From positions 3,800,501 through 3,864,500 of the forward strand of contig CP136571.1 in the NCBI GenBank assembly GCA_035192965.1: 64,000 nucleotides of DNA, written 5' to 3'. Position 1 is the first letter of the stretch; every line of letters starts with the position of its first letter. The notes under the pieces were generated by a model. The model worked only from the letters and a program-made list of their open reading frames with translations, had not been told where the DNA came from and made no database searches. The DNA is from Fuscovulum sp. GTDB taxonomy: Bacteria > Pseudomonadota > Alphaproteobacteria > Rhodobacterales > Rhodobacteraceae. This document shows, in pieces, positions 34,604 to 44,066 of this stretch. The position numbers were made by a program, and so were the translations under genes.

Positions 34604-36946
34604 ATGACGATCAAGGAAATCTTCGACCGCATGGATTACGGCCCCGCCCCGGAAGGCAATGCCGAGGTGAAGGCATGGCTGGCCAAACACAAATCCAGCT
34701 TTGGCCATTTCATTGATGGCGGCTTTGCCAAACCCGGCACAGGCTTTGCCACGAAGAACCCGGCGAATGGCGACACACTGGCCATGGTGACGCAAGGCAC
34801 CGCCAAGGATATCGAAGCCGCAGTCAAGGCCGCCCGCCGCGCCCAGCCGAAATGGGCCCGCCTGCCCGGCCATGCGCGGGCGAAATACCTCTATGCGCTG
34901 GCCCGCCTGATTCAGAAACACAGCCGCCTGCTGGCCGTGCTGGAAACGATGGACAACGGCAAACCCATCCGCGAAAGCCGTGATATCGACGTGCCACTGG
35001 TCGCGCGGCATTTCTATTACCACGCGGGCCTGGCGCAGTTGATGGACAGCGAACTTCCCGGCCTGTCCCCGCTGGGCGTGTGCGGCGCGGTGATCCCGTG
35101 GAACTTCCCCCTGCTGATGCTGGCCTGGAAAGTTGCGCCCGCGCTGGCCGCCGGAAATACCGTCGTCCTCAAACCCGCCGAATACACACCTCTCACCGCG
35201 CTTCTCTTCGCTGAAATCACGCGGGAGGCGGGGCTGCCCAAAGGCGTGCTGAACATCGTCACGGGCGACGGCGAAACCGGGGCGGCGCTGGTGGCCCATC
35301 CGGGTGTGGACAAGATCGCCTTCACTGGCTCCACCTCTGTGGGAAAGGCCATCCGCCGCGCGACCGCAGGCACGGGCAAGGCGCTAACGCTCGAGTTGGG
35401 AGGGAAATCCCCCTATATCGTGTTCGACGATGCCGATATCGACAGCGCGATCGAAGGCCTTGTCGATGCGATCTGGTTCAATCAGGGACAGGTCTGCTGC
35501 GCCGGTTCCCGCCTTCTGGTGCAGGAAGGCATTGCCGAGCGGTTCCATGACAAGCTGAAACGCCGGATGGATGGCCTTCGCATCGGCGACCCGCTGGACA
35601 AATGCATCGACGTGGGCGCGGTGGTCGATCCGATCCAGTTGGCGACCATCACAGATATGGTCAACGGATCAGATGGCGAGGTTTACCACGCCAACACCCC
35701 GCTTCCCACCGGCGGCTGCTATTACCCGCCCACGCTGATCACCGGCCTCGGCACAGCATCGCGCCTGATGCAGGAAGAGGTGTTCGGCCCCGTCCTCGTG
35801 TCGATGACCTTCCGCACCCCAACCGAGGCGGTGGAACTGGCCAACAACACCCGCTACGGCCTTGCGGCCAGCATCTGGACGGAAAACGTCAACCTCGCGC
35901 TCGACATCGCGCCCAAGGTCAAGGCGGGCGTGGTCTGGGTAAATGCCACCAACCTGTTCGACGCCGCCGCAGGTTTTGGCGGCGTGCGCGAAAGCGGCTT
36001 TGGCCGCGAAGGCGGGTGGGAGGGGCTCTTGGCCTATCTCAAACCCGCCGCGACAGTGAAACCGCTGAAACCTGTCACCCCGGTCGCCGAACCTGTCAGC
36101 TTCGCGGCCCCCGAACTGGACCGTACGGCCAAGCTGTTCATCGGCGGCAAGCAGGCCCGCCCCGACGGTGGCTATTCCCGCGCGGTCTTTTCGCCCAAGG
36201 GCGCGCTGCTGGGCCATGTGGGCCTTGGCAACCGCAAGGATATCCGCAATGCGGTCGAGGCTGCCCATGCCGCCAAGGGCTGGGGTAAGGCCACGGGGCA
36301 TAACCGCGCGCAGATCCTGTATTACATCGCCGAAAACCTGTCGGCACGCACCGGGGAATTCGCCGCCCGCCTGCGCGACCTGACCGGTCGTGATGGCCGG
36401 GCCGAGGTAGAGGCCAGCATCGCACGGCTGTTCACCTATGCGGCGTGGTCGGACAAATTCGATGGGCAGGCGAAATCCGTTCCCCTGCGCGGCATCGCGC
36501 TGGCACTGAACGAACCCGTCGGCGTGATCGGCGCACTTTGCGCGGATGAGGCGCCGCTTCTGGGCCTGATCTCGGCCATGGCACCCGCGATTGCCATGGG
36601 CAATACCTGCGTTCTGGTTCCGTCGGACCCCTTTCCGCTGGCGGCAACGGACCTTTATCAGGTGCTGGAAACCTCGGACCTGCCGCCCGGCGTGGTGAAC
36701 TTCGTGACCGGTTCGCATGCCGAACTGGCCAAGCCGATGGCCGGGCATATGGATGTCGACGCGCTCTGGTCCTTCTCTTCGACCGACCTGTCGGCGCTGA
36801 TCGAAGCCGAATCCGCCACCAACCTGAAGCGCACCTGGGTGAACAACGCCCGCCTGCGCGACTGGACGGGTGCAGCCGGCGAAGGGCGAGAATTTCTGCG
36901 CCATGCCACCGCAATCAAGACGGTCTGGGTGCCCTATGGCGAGTGA
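34604..36946 (+). CDS. double-domain aldehyde dehydrogenase (ALDH16-type)
   Basis: A 780-residue protein of two fused ALDH domains. The first (about 1-490) is complete: NFPLLMLAWKVAPALAAGNTVVLKP, FTGSTSVGKAI, ELGGKSPYIVFDDAD and NQGQVCCAGSR with catalytic Cys298. The second (about 500-780) keeps the fold (EPVGVIGALCADEAPLLGLISAMAPAIAMGNTCVLVP) but has no GQxC active-site loop, so it is catalytically dead. This architecture is that of ALDH16; a structurally studied bacterial example came from the related genus Loktanella. Coupled to deoC, it probably oxidises an aldehyde such as acetaldehyde. Confidence 0.92.
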   Translation: MTIKEIFDRMDYGPAPEGNAEVKAWLAKHKSSFGHFIDGGFAKPGTGFATKNPANGDTLAMVTQGTAKDIEAAVKAARRAQPKWARLPGHARAKYLYALARLIQKHSRLLAVLETMDNGKPIRESRDIDVPLVARHFYYHAGLAQLMDSELPGLSPLGVCGAVIPWNFPLLMLAWKVAPALAAGNTVVLKPAEYTPLTALLFAEITREAGLPKGVLNIVTGDGETGAALVAHPGVDKIAFTGSTSVGKAIRRATAGTGKALTLELGGKSPYIVFDDADIDSAIEGLVDAIWFNQGQVCCAGSRLLVQEGIAERFHDKLKRRMDGLRIGDPLDKCIDVGAVVDPIQLATITDMVNGSDGEVYHANTPLPTGGCYYPPTLITGLGTASRLMQEEVFGPVLVSMTFRTPTEAVELANNTRYGLAASIWTENVNLALDIAPKVKAGVVWVNATNLFDAAAGFGGVRESGFGREGGWEGLLAYLKPAATVKPLKPVTPVAEPVSFAAPELDRTAKLFIGGKQARPDGGYSRAVFSPKGALLGHVGLGNRKDIRNAVEAAHAAKGWGKATGHNRAQILYYIAENLSARTGEFAARLRDLTGRDGRAEVEASIARLFTYAAWSDKFDGQAKSVPLRGIALALNEPVGVIGALCADEAPLLGLISAMAPAIAMGNTCVLVPSDPFPLAATDLYQVLETSDLPPGVVNFVTGSHAELAKPMAGHMDVDALWSFSSTDLSALIEAESATNLKRTWVNNARLRDWTGAAGEGREFLRHATAIKTVWVPYGE

Positions 36947-36948
36947 GA

Positions 36949-37056
36949 GGAAAAGTTTTCACTGAAAACTTTCCCCGCGCAGGCCTTCTGCGAAGGCCTG
37001 CAAATTTTACAGGTAAAATTTGCCCAGAACCGCAAATTTTTCCCTGAAAAACTTGC
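36949..37056. repeat. array of four back-to-back hairpins
   Basis: Consecutive inverted repeats: GGAAAAGTTTTC/GAAAACTTTCC (36949-36974), GCAGGCCTTC-TGC-GAAGGCCTGC (36979-37001), GCAAATTTTAC-AG-GTAAAATTTGC (37000-37023) and GCAAATTTTTC-CCT-GAAAAACTTGC (37032-37056). They fill the gap between the convergent ALDH16 and yqgE genes. At least two have T-rich arms, so bidirectional termination is plausible. Confidence 0.85.
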
Positions 37057-37062
37057 GCCCGC

Positions 37063-37626
37063 TCAGGCCCGGCCCGCCGCTGCGGACAGCATCAGCGGGT
37101 CAATGCCCATGGCCCGAAGCGCACCCACCCATTTGCCCGCGTCGTCGGCTGAGAACACCAGATCCTCCGCCGCGTCCGCAATCAGCCAGCCATTGGCGCG
37201 GATCTCATCCTCCAACTGCCCCGGCCCCCAGCCGGAATAGCCCAGCGCCAGCAGCGCGCGCGCAGGCCCATCGCCCCGCGCCAGCGCTTCAAGGATATCC
37301 AGCGTCGCGGTCATCCCGTAATCCGACCCGATTCGCATCGTTGCGGGCCCTCCGGTATAGTCGGGCGAATGCAGCACGAAGCCGCGCCCGCGTTCCACCG
37401 GGCCGCCGGAATGGATGCGGATGTCCCGCCCTTCGGGCACACGGGGAATCGACAACTGATCCAGCAGATTGCCAAAGGTCAGATCGCGCGCGGGGCGGTT
37501 GATGATCAGGCCCATCGCACCCTCGGCCGAATGGGCGCAGATCAGGATGACGCTTTTTTCAAAGCGCGGATCGCCCATCCCCGGCATGGCGACCAGCAGC
37601 TTTCCGTCCAGATCCAGTTCCGACAT
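37063..37626 (-). CDS. yqgE: YqgE/AlgH family protein
   Basis: A 187-residue cytosolic protein of the UPF0301 family: LLVAMPGMGDPRFEKSVILICAHSAEGAMGLIINRP, HSGGPVERGRGFVLHS, LLALGYSGWGPGQLEDEI and NGWLIADA. Biochemical function is not settled. ATG 37626 has GGGAGGGG upstream. It is divergent from the DsbD-N-like gene. Confidence 0.94.
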   Translation of the reverse strand: MSELDLDGKLLVAMPGMGDPRFEKSVILICAHSAEGAMGLIINRPARDLTFGNLLDQLSIPRVPEGRDIRIHSGGPVERGRGFVLHSPDYTGGPATMRIGSDYGMTATLDILEALARGDGPARALLALGYSGWGPGQLEDEIRANGWLIADAAEDLVFSADDAGKWVGALRAMGIDPLMLSAAAGRA

Positions 37627-37753
37627 CGGCCCCTCCCCTGCACATCCTTCCATCAAGATGGGCCTGTTGCGCCCCTGCCTCAAGGGCATTCCTGTCACAT
37701 GGTTTCTCTGGAACGTGATTTCCCATTACAGCCGCCCTGCCTATCTTGGCCCC

Positions 37754-38554
37754 ATGCGCCAGATAGCTCTTCTCACCTTTGCCCTCATTGCCCCCGCCCT
37801 GCCCGCCGCTGCCTTTTCACAGGAAGACGTGCTGTCGGGTGATCTGCGCACGGGGTGGCAGGCCGAAAGCGGCGCACATATGACGGCGCTGCACCTGACC
37901 ATGGCCCCGGGATGGAAGACCTATTGGCGCAGCCCCGGCGATGCGGGCATCCCGCCCAGCTTTGATTGGTCGGGCAGCGAAAACCTGCGCGCGGTGCATT
38001 TCCACTGGCCACGCCCGCATGTCTTTACCCTGAACGGGATGACGACGGTGGGCTACAAGAACGATCTTGTCCTGCCGATCGAGGTGATCCCCGTCGATCC
38101 GTCGCAACCCGTACGCTTGAAAGCGACGGTCGATCTGGGCGTGTGTGATGACATCTGCATCCCGGCGAGCCTGACTGTGGACAGCGTGATCGCAGGCCCC
38201 GGTGCGCCGGATGCGGTGATCGATGCGGCACTGGCCGACCGTCCGATATCGGCGCGGCAGGCGGGGCTGTCCGGCATCGGCTGCGCGGTGGACCCGATCA
38301 GCGACGGGCTGCGCATCACGGCAACCATGGGCCTGCCCGCAGGCGGCGGCGCGGAAACCGTGGTGTTCGAAAGCGGGCATTCCGATGTCTGGGTATCCGA
38401 GGCCAGCGCCAACCGCAGCGGCGGCACCCTGACCGCCAGCGCCGAAATGGTGCCACCGCAGGGCACGCCCTTTGCGCTGGACCGGTCCGGCGTTACCGTG
38501 ACCGTCATCTCGGCCAATCGCGCGGTGGAAATCCGGGGCTGCCCGGCACCTTAA
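37754..38554 (+). CDS. secreted DsbD alpha-domain-like (DsbDN) protein
   Basis: A 266-residue periplasmic protein with a Sec signal (MRQIALLTFALIAPALPAAA) and a DsbD N-terminal-type immunoglobulin-like domain: APGWKTYWRSPGDAGIPPSFDWSGSENL, FTLNGMTTVGYKNDLVLPIEV and LGVCDDICIPASLT. The CDDIC pair matches the redox cysteines of DsbD-alpha. Unlike DsbD it has no membrane or thioredoxin domain, so it needs a partner (CcdA-like) elsewhere. Probably handles thiol reduction for cytochrome or copper proteins. Confidence 0.87.
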   Translation: MRQIALLTFALIAPALPAAAFSQEDVLSGDLRTGWQAESGAHMTALHLTMAPGWKTYWRSPGDAGIPPSFDWSGSENLRAVHFHWPRPHVFTLNGMTTVGYKNDLVLPIEVIPVDPSQPVRLKATVDLGVCDDICIPASLTVDSVIAGPGAPDAVIDAALADRPISARQAGLSGIGCAVDPISDGLRITATMGLPAGGGAETVVFESGHSDVWVSEASANRSGGTLTASAEMVPPQGTPFALDRSGVTVTVISANRAVEIRGCPAP

Positions 38555-38580
38555 GCGACGCCGGGCCCTGACCTGCACCG

Positions 38581-41500
38581 TCAGGCCGCGCGACGCCGCC
38601 CGGCCAGCCAGACCCCGCCGGTAACCACCGCAGCCGTTGCCCCCACCACCAGCAGCGCGGCCAACCCCACGGGCAGCCCGCCCAGCCCCGGCAGCACTGA
38701 AAGCAACCAGCCGGGCAGCGCACCGCTTGCCAGCACAGGCCCCATCACCGCCACCAGCGCCACCGCCACGGCCAACACGGCCCCGCGCATCGCGCGCTGC
38801 ATCCGCCCGCGCGCCCGCACCGCCCGCCGCAGCGCGCGGAACCGCCGCCCGCCATCGTTCAGCACCACCGTGATCGCAGGCACCACCAACAGCACCAGAA
38901 ACATCCCGAAACCCAACCCAAAGACCAGCGTCACCACCGTGGGCTTCAGGAACTCGGCCTGACTGGACCGCTCGAACAGCAGCGGCGCCAATCCCAGCAC
39001 TGTGGTCAGCGTCGTCAGCAGCACCGGGCGCAGACGATCCGCCACCGCATCCACCACCGCCGGGATCAGCCCGCGCTTTTCAGAATATTCGTCGATGGTC
39101 GACACCAGAACGATGGAATCGTTCACGATGATCCCCGACATGCCGATGATCCCCACGATGGAAAACATCGACAGCGGCACATCCCACACCCAATGGCCAA
39201 AGATCGCGCCCACCAGACCAAAGGGAATGACCGACATCACCACCATCGGCCGTGACCAGCTGGCGAAAATCCACGCGAGGCACAAGTAGATGCCCAACAA
39301 TGCCAGCACCACCGCCACGGCCGCGCCGCTCAGGAATTCCTGCTCCTGTTCGGCCTGCCCGGAATAGCGCGCCATCGCGCCGAAATCCTGCTCCACCTGC
39401 GGCACGAACTCCGCCCGGAGCGCGGCCTGAATCTCGCTTGCCCGCGCCGGGTCATCTTCGGACAGTTCGCCCGAAACGGTGACCACCCGCAGCCCGTTTT
39501 CCCGCACCACGGATGAAAAGCCCGAAGCCTGCGCCACCGTCACGATATCGGCCAGCGGCACATAGACCGATGTGCCATCGCTGCCGACCGCCCGCATCTG
39601 CATCCGATCCAGGAAATCCGCCGTCAATTCACCCGGCGGCAGTTCCACCCGGATCGCGGCGGATCGCGGCCCGTCGGGATAAGTGGCGGCCTCGATGCCC
39701 CCCAGCATGTCCCGCAGGTCAGCCGCCAACCCGTCGATGGAAAAGCCCAGCGCCTGCCCTGTCGGCGTCAGGCTCAGAACCAGTTCCTCCTTGTCATAGG
39801 CCAGCGTATCCTCCAGCCCCGATACTTCGGGAAACACCGCCAGCCGTGCCTTCAACGCCTCGGCCGCCGCCTTCAGAACGCCCGCATCCGCGCCGTAGAA
39901 ATCCACCGAAAGCGCGGCCCCACCGGGGCCGAACCGTCCGCCGCGAAAGCTCAGCTCCTCCAGCAGCGGGTGGCGGCGCACCTCGGCCTCGATGGCGGCG
40001 ATCACCGCTGCACTGGAATAGGGGCGCAGGTCGGGATTGACGATCTCGATGGACACGCCGCCCAGCAGATCCGGGTCCTTGGTCGCCGCGCCCGACAGGC
40101 CGCGCCCCGAACCGCCGCCCACCTCGGCCATCACAAATTCCACCGGGTTCAGGCCATGCTCTGCCGCAAACGCCGCGCCCACGGCATCCACCGCGCGCTG
40201 CAACTCGGCCATCATCGCCAGCGTGTCATCGCGCGTGGCCCCCGGCAGCATCGCGAAATTCCCGCTCAACGATCCCTGCTCGGGCGCGTTGAAGAACCGG
40301 AACTGCACATCGCCGCGCACAAACAGCGCTGCCTGCGTGGCCAGCGCCAGCACAGCCGCCGCCAGCACCGGATACCGCGCCGCGATCACGCCCCGCATCA
40401 GCGGCTTCATCACCGCGTCCTTGAAACGGTCCAACTGCCGGTTGGTGAACCGGCTTGGCGCGTCATACCATTTCTCCTTCACCGAATCCGCCAAGGCATG
40501 GGCCATGTGATTGGGCAGGATCAGAAAACATTCGATCAGCGACGCCACCATCACCGCCATCACGGTAAAGGGGATGTCCTTGATCAGGTCGCCGAACCGC
40601 CCGCCGATCGCGGCCAATGCCAGGAAGGCGATCACCGTGGTCAGGGTCGAGGCCAGCACTGGCCCCGCCATCCGCACCGCCGCCCGTTCCGCCGCCACCA
40701 CGGGCGTTTCGCCCATCTGGCGCACCCGGAAATCGGCATGCTCCCCCACCACGATGGAATCATCGACGATCACGCCCAGCACCAGGATCAGCGCAAAAAG
40801 CGAGATCATGTTCAGCGTGACGCCGCCCATCCACATCACGCCGATGGCGGCAATCGTGGCCACGGGAATCCCCGCCGCCACCCAAAGCGCGATGCGCCCG
40901 TTCAGGAACAGGAACAACATCAGCACCACCAGCACCATCCCCGACAGCGCATTGTCCAGCATCAGCGTCAGCCGGTCCGTGATCTGTTCGGCCCGCGTGC
41001 GGACAAGGTCCAGCGTCACGCCTTCGGGCAAGGCGGGGCGCATTGCCGCCGCCGCGTCGGCCACCCGGGCCTGCTGGTCGATGGCATCGCCCTCGGGTCC
41101 GCGCTCCACCCGGATCACCATGGCCGGGTTCGGCCCGACAAAGGCCGCGCGGCCCCGGTCCGCGCCTTCGACGCGGATCGTTGCCACATCGCGGATGCGC
41201 AGCACGGTGCCGTCCGGCCCCGCGCGCAGGGCGATATCACCGATCTCTTCGGCGGCGCGGCGTTCTTCGCCCGTGCGCACCCGCGCGGCCCCGGTCGCCA
41301 CTTCGCCCGCAGGGCGCGTCACCACGGCGGATGCGATGGCATTGGCAATCTGTTCCATCGTCACGTCATGGCGCATCAGGGCGACGGGCGTGACCTCCAC
41401 CACAGTCTGGGGCGCGGCCAGACCGCTGATCGTGGCCCGTGTCACGCCCGCTGCGAAAAGCCGCCCGGTGAATTCATCCGCCAGCCGGGCCAACTGGTCC

Positions 41501-41949
41501 ACCGCAACCGGCCCGGTGATCACCACATCCGTCACCTGATCGCGCCACGCGCTGCGGCTGACCTCCGGCTCCTCGGCATCAGCGGGCAGGGTCGATACGC
41601 CCTCGACCGCCGCTGCCACATCCTGCGCGGCGCGGTCCAGATCGACGCCGGGTTCAAACTCGATCTCGATCGACGCCCGCCCTTCGGAAGACCGCGCATA
41701 GGTGGCGGCCACCCCCTCCACCGTCTTCAGCGCGGGTTCCAGAACCTGCACGATGCCGCGATCCACATCTTCGGCCCCCGCGCCGGGCCAGGACACATCG
41801 ACATCCACCTCGGACAGGACGACATCAGGGAAGTATTGTGCGCGGATGTTCAGCGCGGCCACCAGCCCGCCCACCAGCATCAGCACCATCACCAGATTGG
41901 CCAGCGTCCGGTGCCGGACGAAATAGGACAGGATCCCGCGCGACCGCAT
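38581..41949 (-). CDS. RND family efflux transporter, inner-membrane pump
   Basis: A 1122-residue AcrB/MexB/HAE-type pump with twelve membrane helices and two large periplasmic loops. Seen are the N-terminal LANLVMVLMLVGGLVAALNIRAQYFPDV, the helix-4 proton relay ILVLGVIVDDSIVVGE, and a second-half VGIIGMSGIIVNDSIVLVSTIDE and RLRPVLLTTLTTVLGLAPLL. It is longer than AcrB because of an extra Arg-rich tail with a further hydrophobic helix pair. Its start overlaps the adaptor gene by one base. No outer-membrane factor gene is adjacent. Substrates unknown. Confidence 0.94.
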   Translation of the reverse strand: MRSRGILSYFVRHRTLANLVMVLMLVGGLVAALNIRAQYFPDVVLSEVDVDVSWPGAGAEDVDRGIVQVLEPALKTVEGVAATYARSSEGRASIEIEFEPGVDLDRAAQDVAAAVEGVSTLPADAEEPEVSRSAWRDQVTDVVITGPVAVDQLARLADEFTGRLFAAGVTRATISGLAAPQTVVEVTPVALMRHDVTMEQIANAIASAVVTRPAGEVATGAARVRTGEERRAAEEIGDIALRAGPDGTVLRIRDVATIRVEGADRGRAAFVGPNPAMVIRVERGPEGDAIDQQARVADAAAAMRPALPEGVTLDLVRTRAEQITDRLTLMLDNALSGMVLVVLMLFLFLNGRIALWVAAGIPVATIAAIGVMWMGGVTLNMISLFALILVLGVIVDDSIVVGEHADFRVRQMGETPVVAAERAAVRMAGPVLASTLTTVIAFLALAAIGGRFGDLIKDIPFTVMAVMVASLIECFLILPNHMAHALADSVKEKWYDAPSRFTNRQLDRFKDAVMKPLMRGVIAARYPVLAAAVLALATQAALFVRGDVQFRFFNAPEQGSLSGNFAMLPGATRDDTLAMMAELQRAVDAVGAAFAAEHGLNPVEFVMAEVGGGSGRGLSGAATKDPDLLGGVSIEIVNPDLRPYSSAAVIAAIEAEVRRHPLLEELSFRGGRFGPGGAALSVDFYGADAGVLKAAAEALKARLAVFPEVSGLEDTLAYDKEELVLSLTPTGQALGFSIDGLAADLRDMLGGIEAATYPDGPRSAAIRVELPPGELTADFLDRMQMRAVGSDGTSVYVPLADIVTVAQASGFSSVVRENGLRVVTVSGELSEDDPARASEIQAALRAEFVPQVEQDFGAMARYSGQAEQEQEFLSGAAVAVVLALLGIYLCLAWIFASWSRPMVVMSVIPFGLVGAIFGHWVWDVPLSMFSIVGIIGMSGIIVNDSIVLVSTIDEYSEKRGLIPAVVDAVADRLRPVLLTTLTTVLGLAPLLFERSSQAEFLKPTVVTLVFGLGFGMFLVLLVVPAITVVLNDGGRRFRALRRAVRARGRMQRAMRGAVLAVAVALVAVMGPVLASGALPGWLLSVLPGLGGLPVGLAALLVVGATAAVVTGGVWLAGRRRAA

Positions 41950-43403
41950 CAGCCGCCCGCCCGTGCTTCGATCCGCGCCACCACATCGGCGGGCACGCGA
42001 TCCTGCCGTAATTGTTCGATCACCCGTGCCTTGGCCTCATCGGGCATCCTTGCGTTGCCCTCGACCGCCGCGATCAGCGCCGCGCGGCGATCTTCCGTCA
42101 GGTCCAGCATTTCCAGTGCCGCCTCTTCGACACCGGGGCGCACCGGGCGCACCTTGATCCCCGCCCCGATCAGGGGGGAGCGTTCGGCCACCACCTCGCG
42201 CCCCACCAGCGCGCCGGGGGCCACGATCACCCGGTCGCCCTGCCGACGCAGCACCTCGACCGCCACATCCTCCAACCGTTCCTCGGCGTTCAAGGCCAGC
42301 ACGCGCCCCGCTGCATCAACCGCCGTGGCGGGCAGGTCTGCCACGCTCTCCAGCTCGGGTTCGGCCACCGTCACCGTCACGAAATCCCCCGGACGCAGGC
42401 CGGGGGCCGCGTCGAGCGTGGCATAGACCACCCGCCCGCCACCCGCCTCGGCCCCTGACGCACCGGCCCGGACCACCCGCCCTTCGGCCGCCAGCGCAGC
42501 GCCCGCCACATCCAGCCGCGCAGTGACGGGTGCCTCGATCAACGCCCCCGCCCCGTCGATCAGCCGCGCATATTGCGCGGTTGACAGGCGGAACGTCACT
42601 TCCAGCGCGGTCGGGTCGATGATCTGGCCCAGCACCTCATTGGCATTGACCTGCCCGCCTTCTACCACCGGCGCGACGGCATTCAGCCGCCCGTCAAACG
42701 CCGCCCGGATCACAGTTTCCGCCAAAGCGCGGTCCGCTTCGGTCAGGGTGATCCGCGCGCGATCAACGGCAATCGCCGTCTGGTCCACCGCCGCCTCGGC
42801 CTGTGCCAGTGCCGACCGGCTTGACAGCAGTGCCTGTTCGGCCTGCGCCTGCGCCAGTTCTGCCGTTTCCACCGCCGCCGCCGATCCCGCCCCGCGCGCG
42901 GCAATGTCGCGCTGGCGCTGCACCGCCTGCGCGCGCAGCGCCAACTGCGCCTGCGACTGGGTCAGGTCATCCCGCGCCAGGTCCAGCGCCCGCCCCGCCT
43001 CGCGCTGCGCCGCCTCGGCCTCGGCAAGCGCCGCCGCCGCAAGGCCCTGCGCCGCCGTCGCCTCGGCCGGGTCCAGCCGCAGCAGCACCTCGCCTGCCGT
43101 CACGAACCCGCCATCGGCAAAGCCGGGGGCCAGTTCCACCACCCGCCCCCCCTGCGGCGCGCGCAGTTCCAGCGTGCGCACCGACCGCACCTCGCCATAG
43201 GCGGTCAGCAGCGGCACGATCCGCCCCGCCTCGACCCGCAGCACATTGGCCGACACCACCCGCTCTGCCGCAGGCATTGCCGGCCCGTCGTCCGCCATCC
43301 GTTCCCGCAACGCGCCCAAAACCACACCCACCGCCAATGCCAGCAAGGCCAGCGTCAGCGCCGCAAGGAACAGCCCGCTCATCGCGCGTCCGAAAAACCG
43401 CAT
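41949..43403 (-). CDS. RND efflux periplasmic adaptor (HlyD/MFP family)
   Basis: A 484-residue membrane fusion protein. It has an N-terminal membrane anchor (GLFLAALTLALLALAVGVVLGAL), a biotinyl-lipoyl half (LLTAYGEVRSVRTLELRAPQGGRVVELAPGF), a long Ala/Gln/Arg-rich coiled-coil hairpin (about 110-230), the second lipoyl half (IRAAFDGRLNAVAPVVEGGQVNANEVLGQI) and beta-barrel domains. It bridges the RND pump at 38581-41949 to an outer-membrane channel. An unusual C-terminal extension (MLDLTEDRRAALIAAVEGNARMPDEAKARV) is probably helical. Confidence 0.93.
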   Translation of the reverse strand: MRFFGRAMSGLFLAALTLALLALAVGVVLGALRERMADDGPAMPAAERVVSANVLRVEAGRIVPLLTAYGEVRSVRTLELRAPQGGRVVELAPGFADGGFVTAGEVLLRLDPAEATAAQGLAAAALAEAEAAQREAGRALDLARDDLTQSQAQLALRAQAVQRQRDIAARGAGSAAAVETAELAQAQAEQALLSSRSALAQAEAAVDQTAIAVDRARITLTEADRALAETVIRAAFDGRLNAVAPVVEGGQVNANEVLGQIIDPTALEVTFRLSTAQYARLIDGAGALIEAPVTARLDVAGAALAAEGRVVRAGASGAEAGGGRVVYATLDAAPGLRPGDFVTVTVAEPELESVADLPATAVDAAGRVLALNAEERLEDVAVEVLRRQGDRVIVAPGALVGREVVAERSPLIGAGIKVRPVRPGVEEAALEMLDLTEDRRAALIAAVEGNARMPDEAKARVIEQLRQDRVPADVVARIEARAGG

Positions 43404-43519
43404 GAAATTCCCTTTGCAACCGGCCCGACAAGGCTAGCCCGCCCGCCACCAAAGACCAATGAAGCCTGCGTGAAACAGGCCAATAACCTGTTAAACGCCA
43501 GTCCCGCGCGCTTCCGTCG

Positions 43520-44062
43520 CTACTTGCGGCGGCGATGCTCCTCAAGCCGCGGGAAGATTTCCACGAAGTTACAGGGCCGATGGCGGTAATCCAGCTGCCA
43601 TTTCAGGATCTCGTCCCAAGCATCGCGGCACCCGCCGGGGCTGCCCGGCAGGGCAAAAAGATATGTCCCCCCCGCCACTCCGCCACAGGCGCGCGACTGC
43701 ACCGCGCTGGTGCCGATCTTCTGCATCGACACGATGGTGAACACCGTGCCGAACGCCTCGATCTCTTTCTCATAGACATCGCGATGCGCCTCGACTGTCA
43801 CATCGCGCCCCGTCAATCCGGTGCCGCCTGTGGTCAGGATCACATCCACCCCCGGATCGGCAATCCAAGCCCGCAGCTTTGCGGCAATCTCGGCCCGGTC
43901 GTCCTGCACGATCCCTCGCGCGGCCAGCAGATGCCCCGCTTCGGTCAACCGCTCCACCAGCGTGTCACCCGACCGGTCATCGGCGGCGGTCCTTGTGTCG
44001 GACACTGTCAGCACGGCGATCCGTACAGGGATGAAGTCTTTCGTTTCGTCAATCCGGCTCAT
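43520..44062 (-). CDS. moaB: molybdenum cofactor biosynthesis protein B
   Basis: A 180-residue MoaB/MogA-fold protein adenylylating or binding molybdopterin. It shows RIAVLTVSDTRTAADDRSGDTLVERL, the signature ILTTGGTGLTGRDVT and PGSPGGCRDAWDEIL. It starts 4 bp after the end of the LysE-type gene, in a UDG-lysE-moaB series on the minus strand. Confidence 0.95.
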   Translation of the reverse strand: MSRIDETKDFIPVRIAVLTVSDTRTAADDRSGDTLVERLTEAGHLLAARGIVQDDRAEIAAKLRAWIADPGVDVILTTGGTGLTGRDVTVEAHRDVYEKEIEAFGTVFTIVSMQKIGTSAVQSRACGGVAGGTYLFALPGSPGGCRDAWDEILKWQLDYRHRPCNFVEIFPRLEEHRRRK

Positions 44063-44066
44063 GCCC

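Noticed and set aside
33004..34632. 542-codon minus-strand frame
   Set aside because: Antisense to phaG/deoC, whose family motifs are unambiguous.
36949..37056. Hairpin array as a CRISPR array
   Set aside because: Units differ in sequence, there are no spacers and no cas genes.
39970..42426. 818-codon plus-strand frame
   Set aside because: Antisense to the RND pump gene; His/Gln/Arg-rich and non-protein-like.
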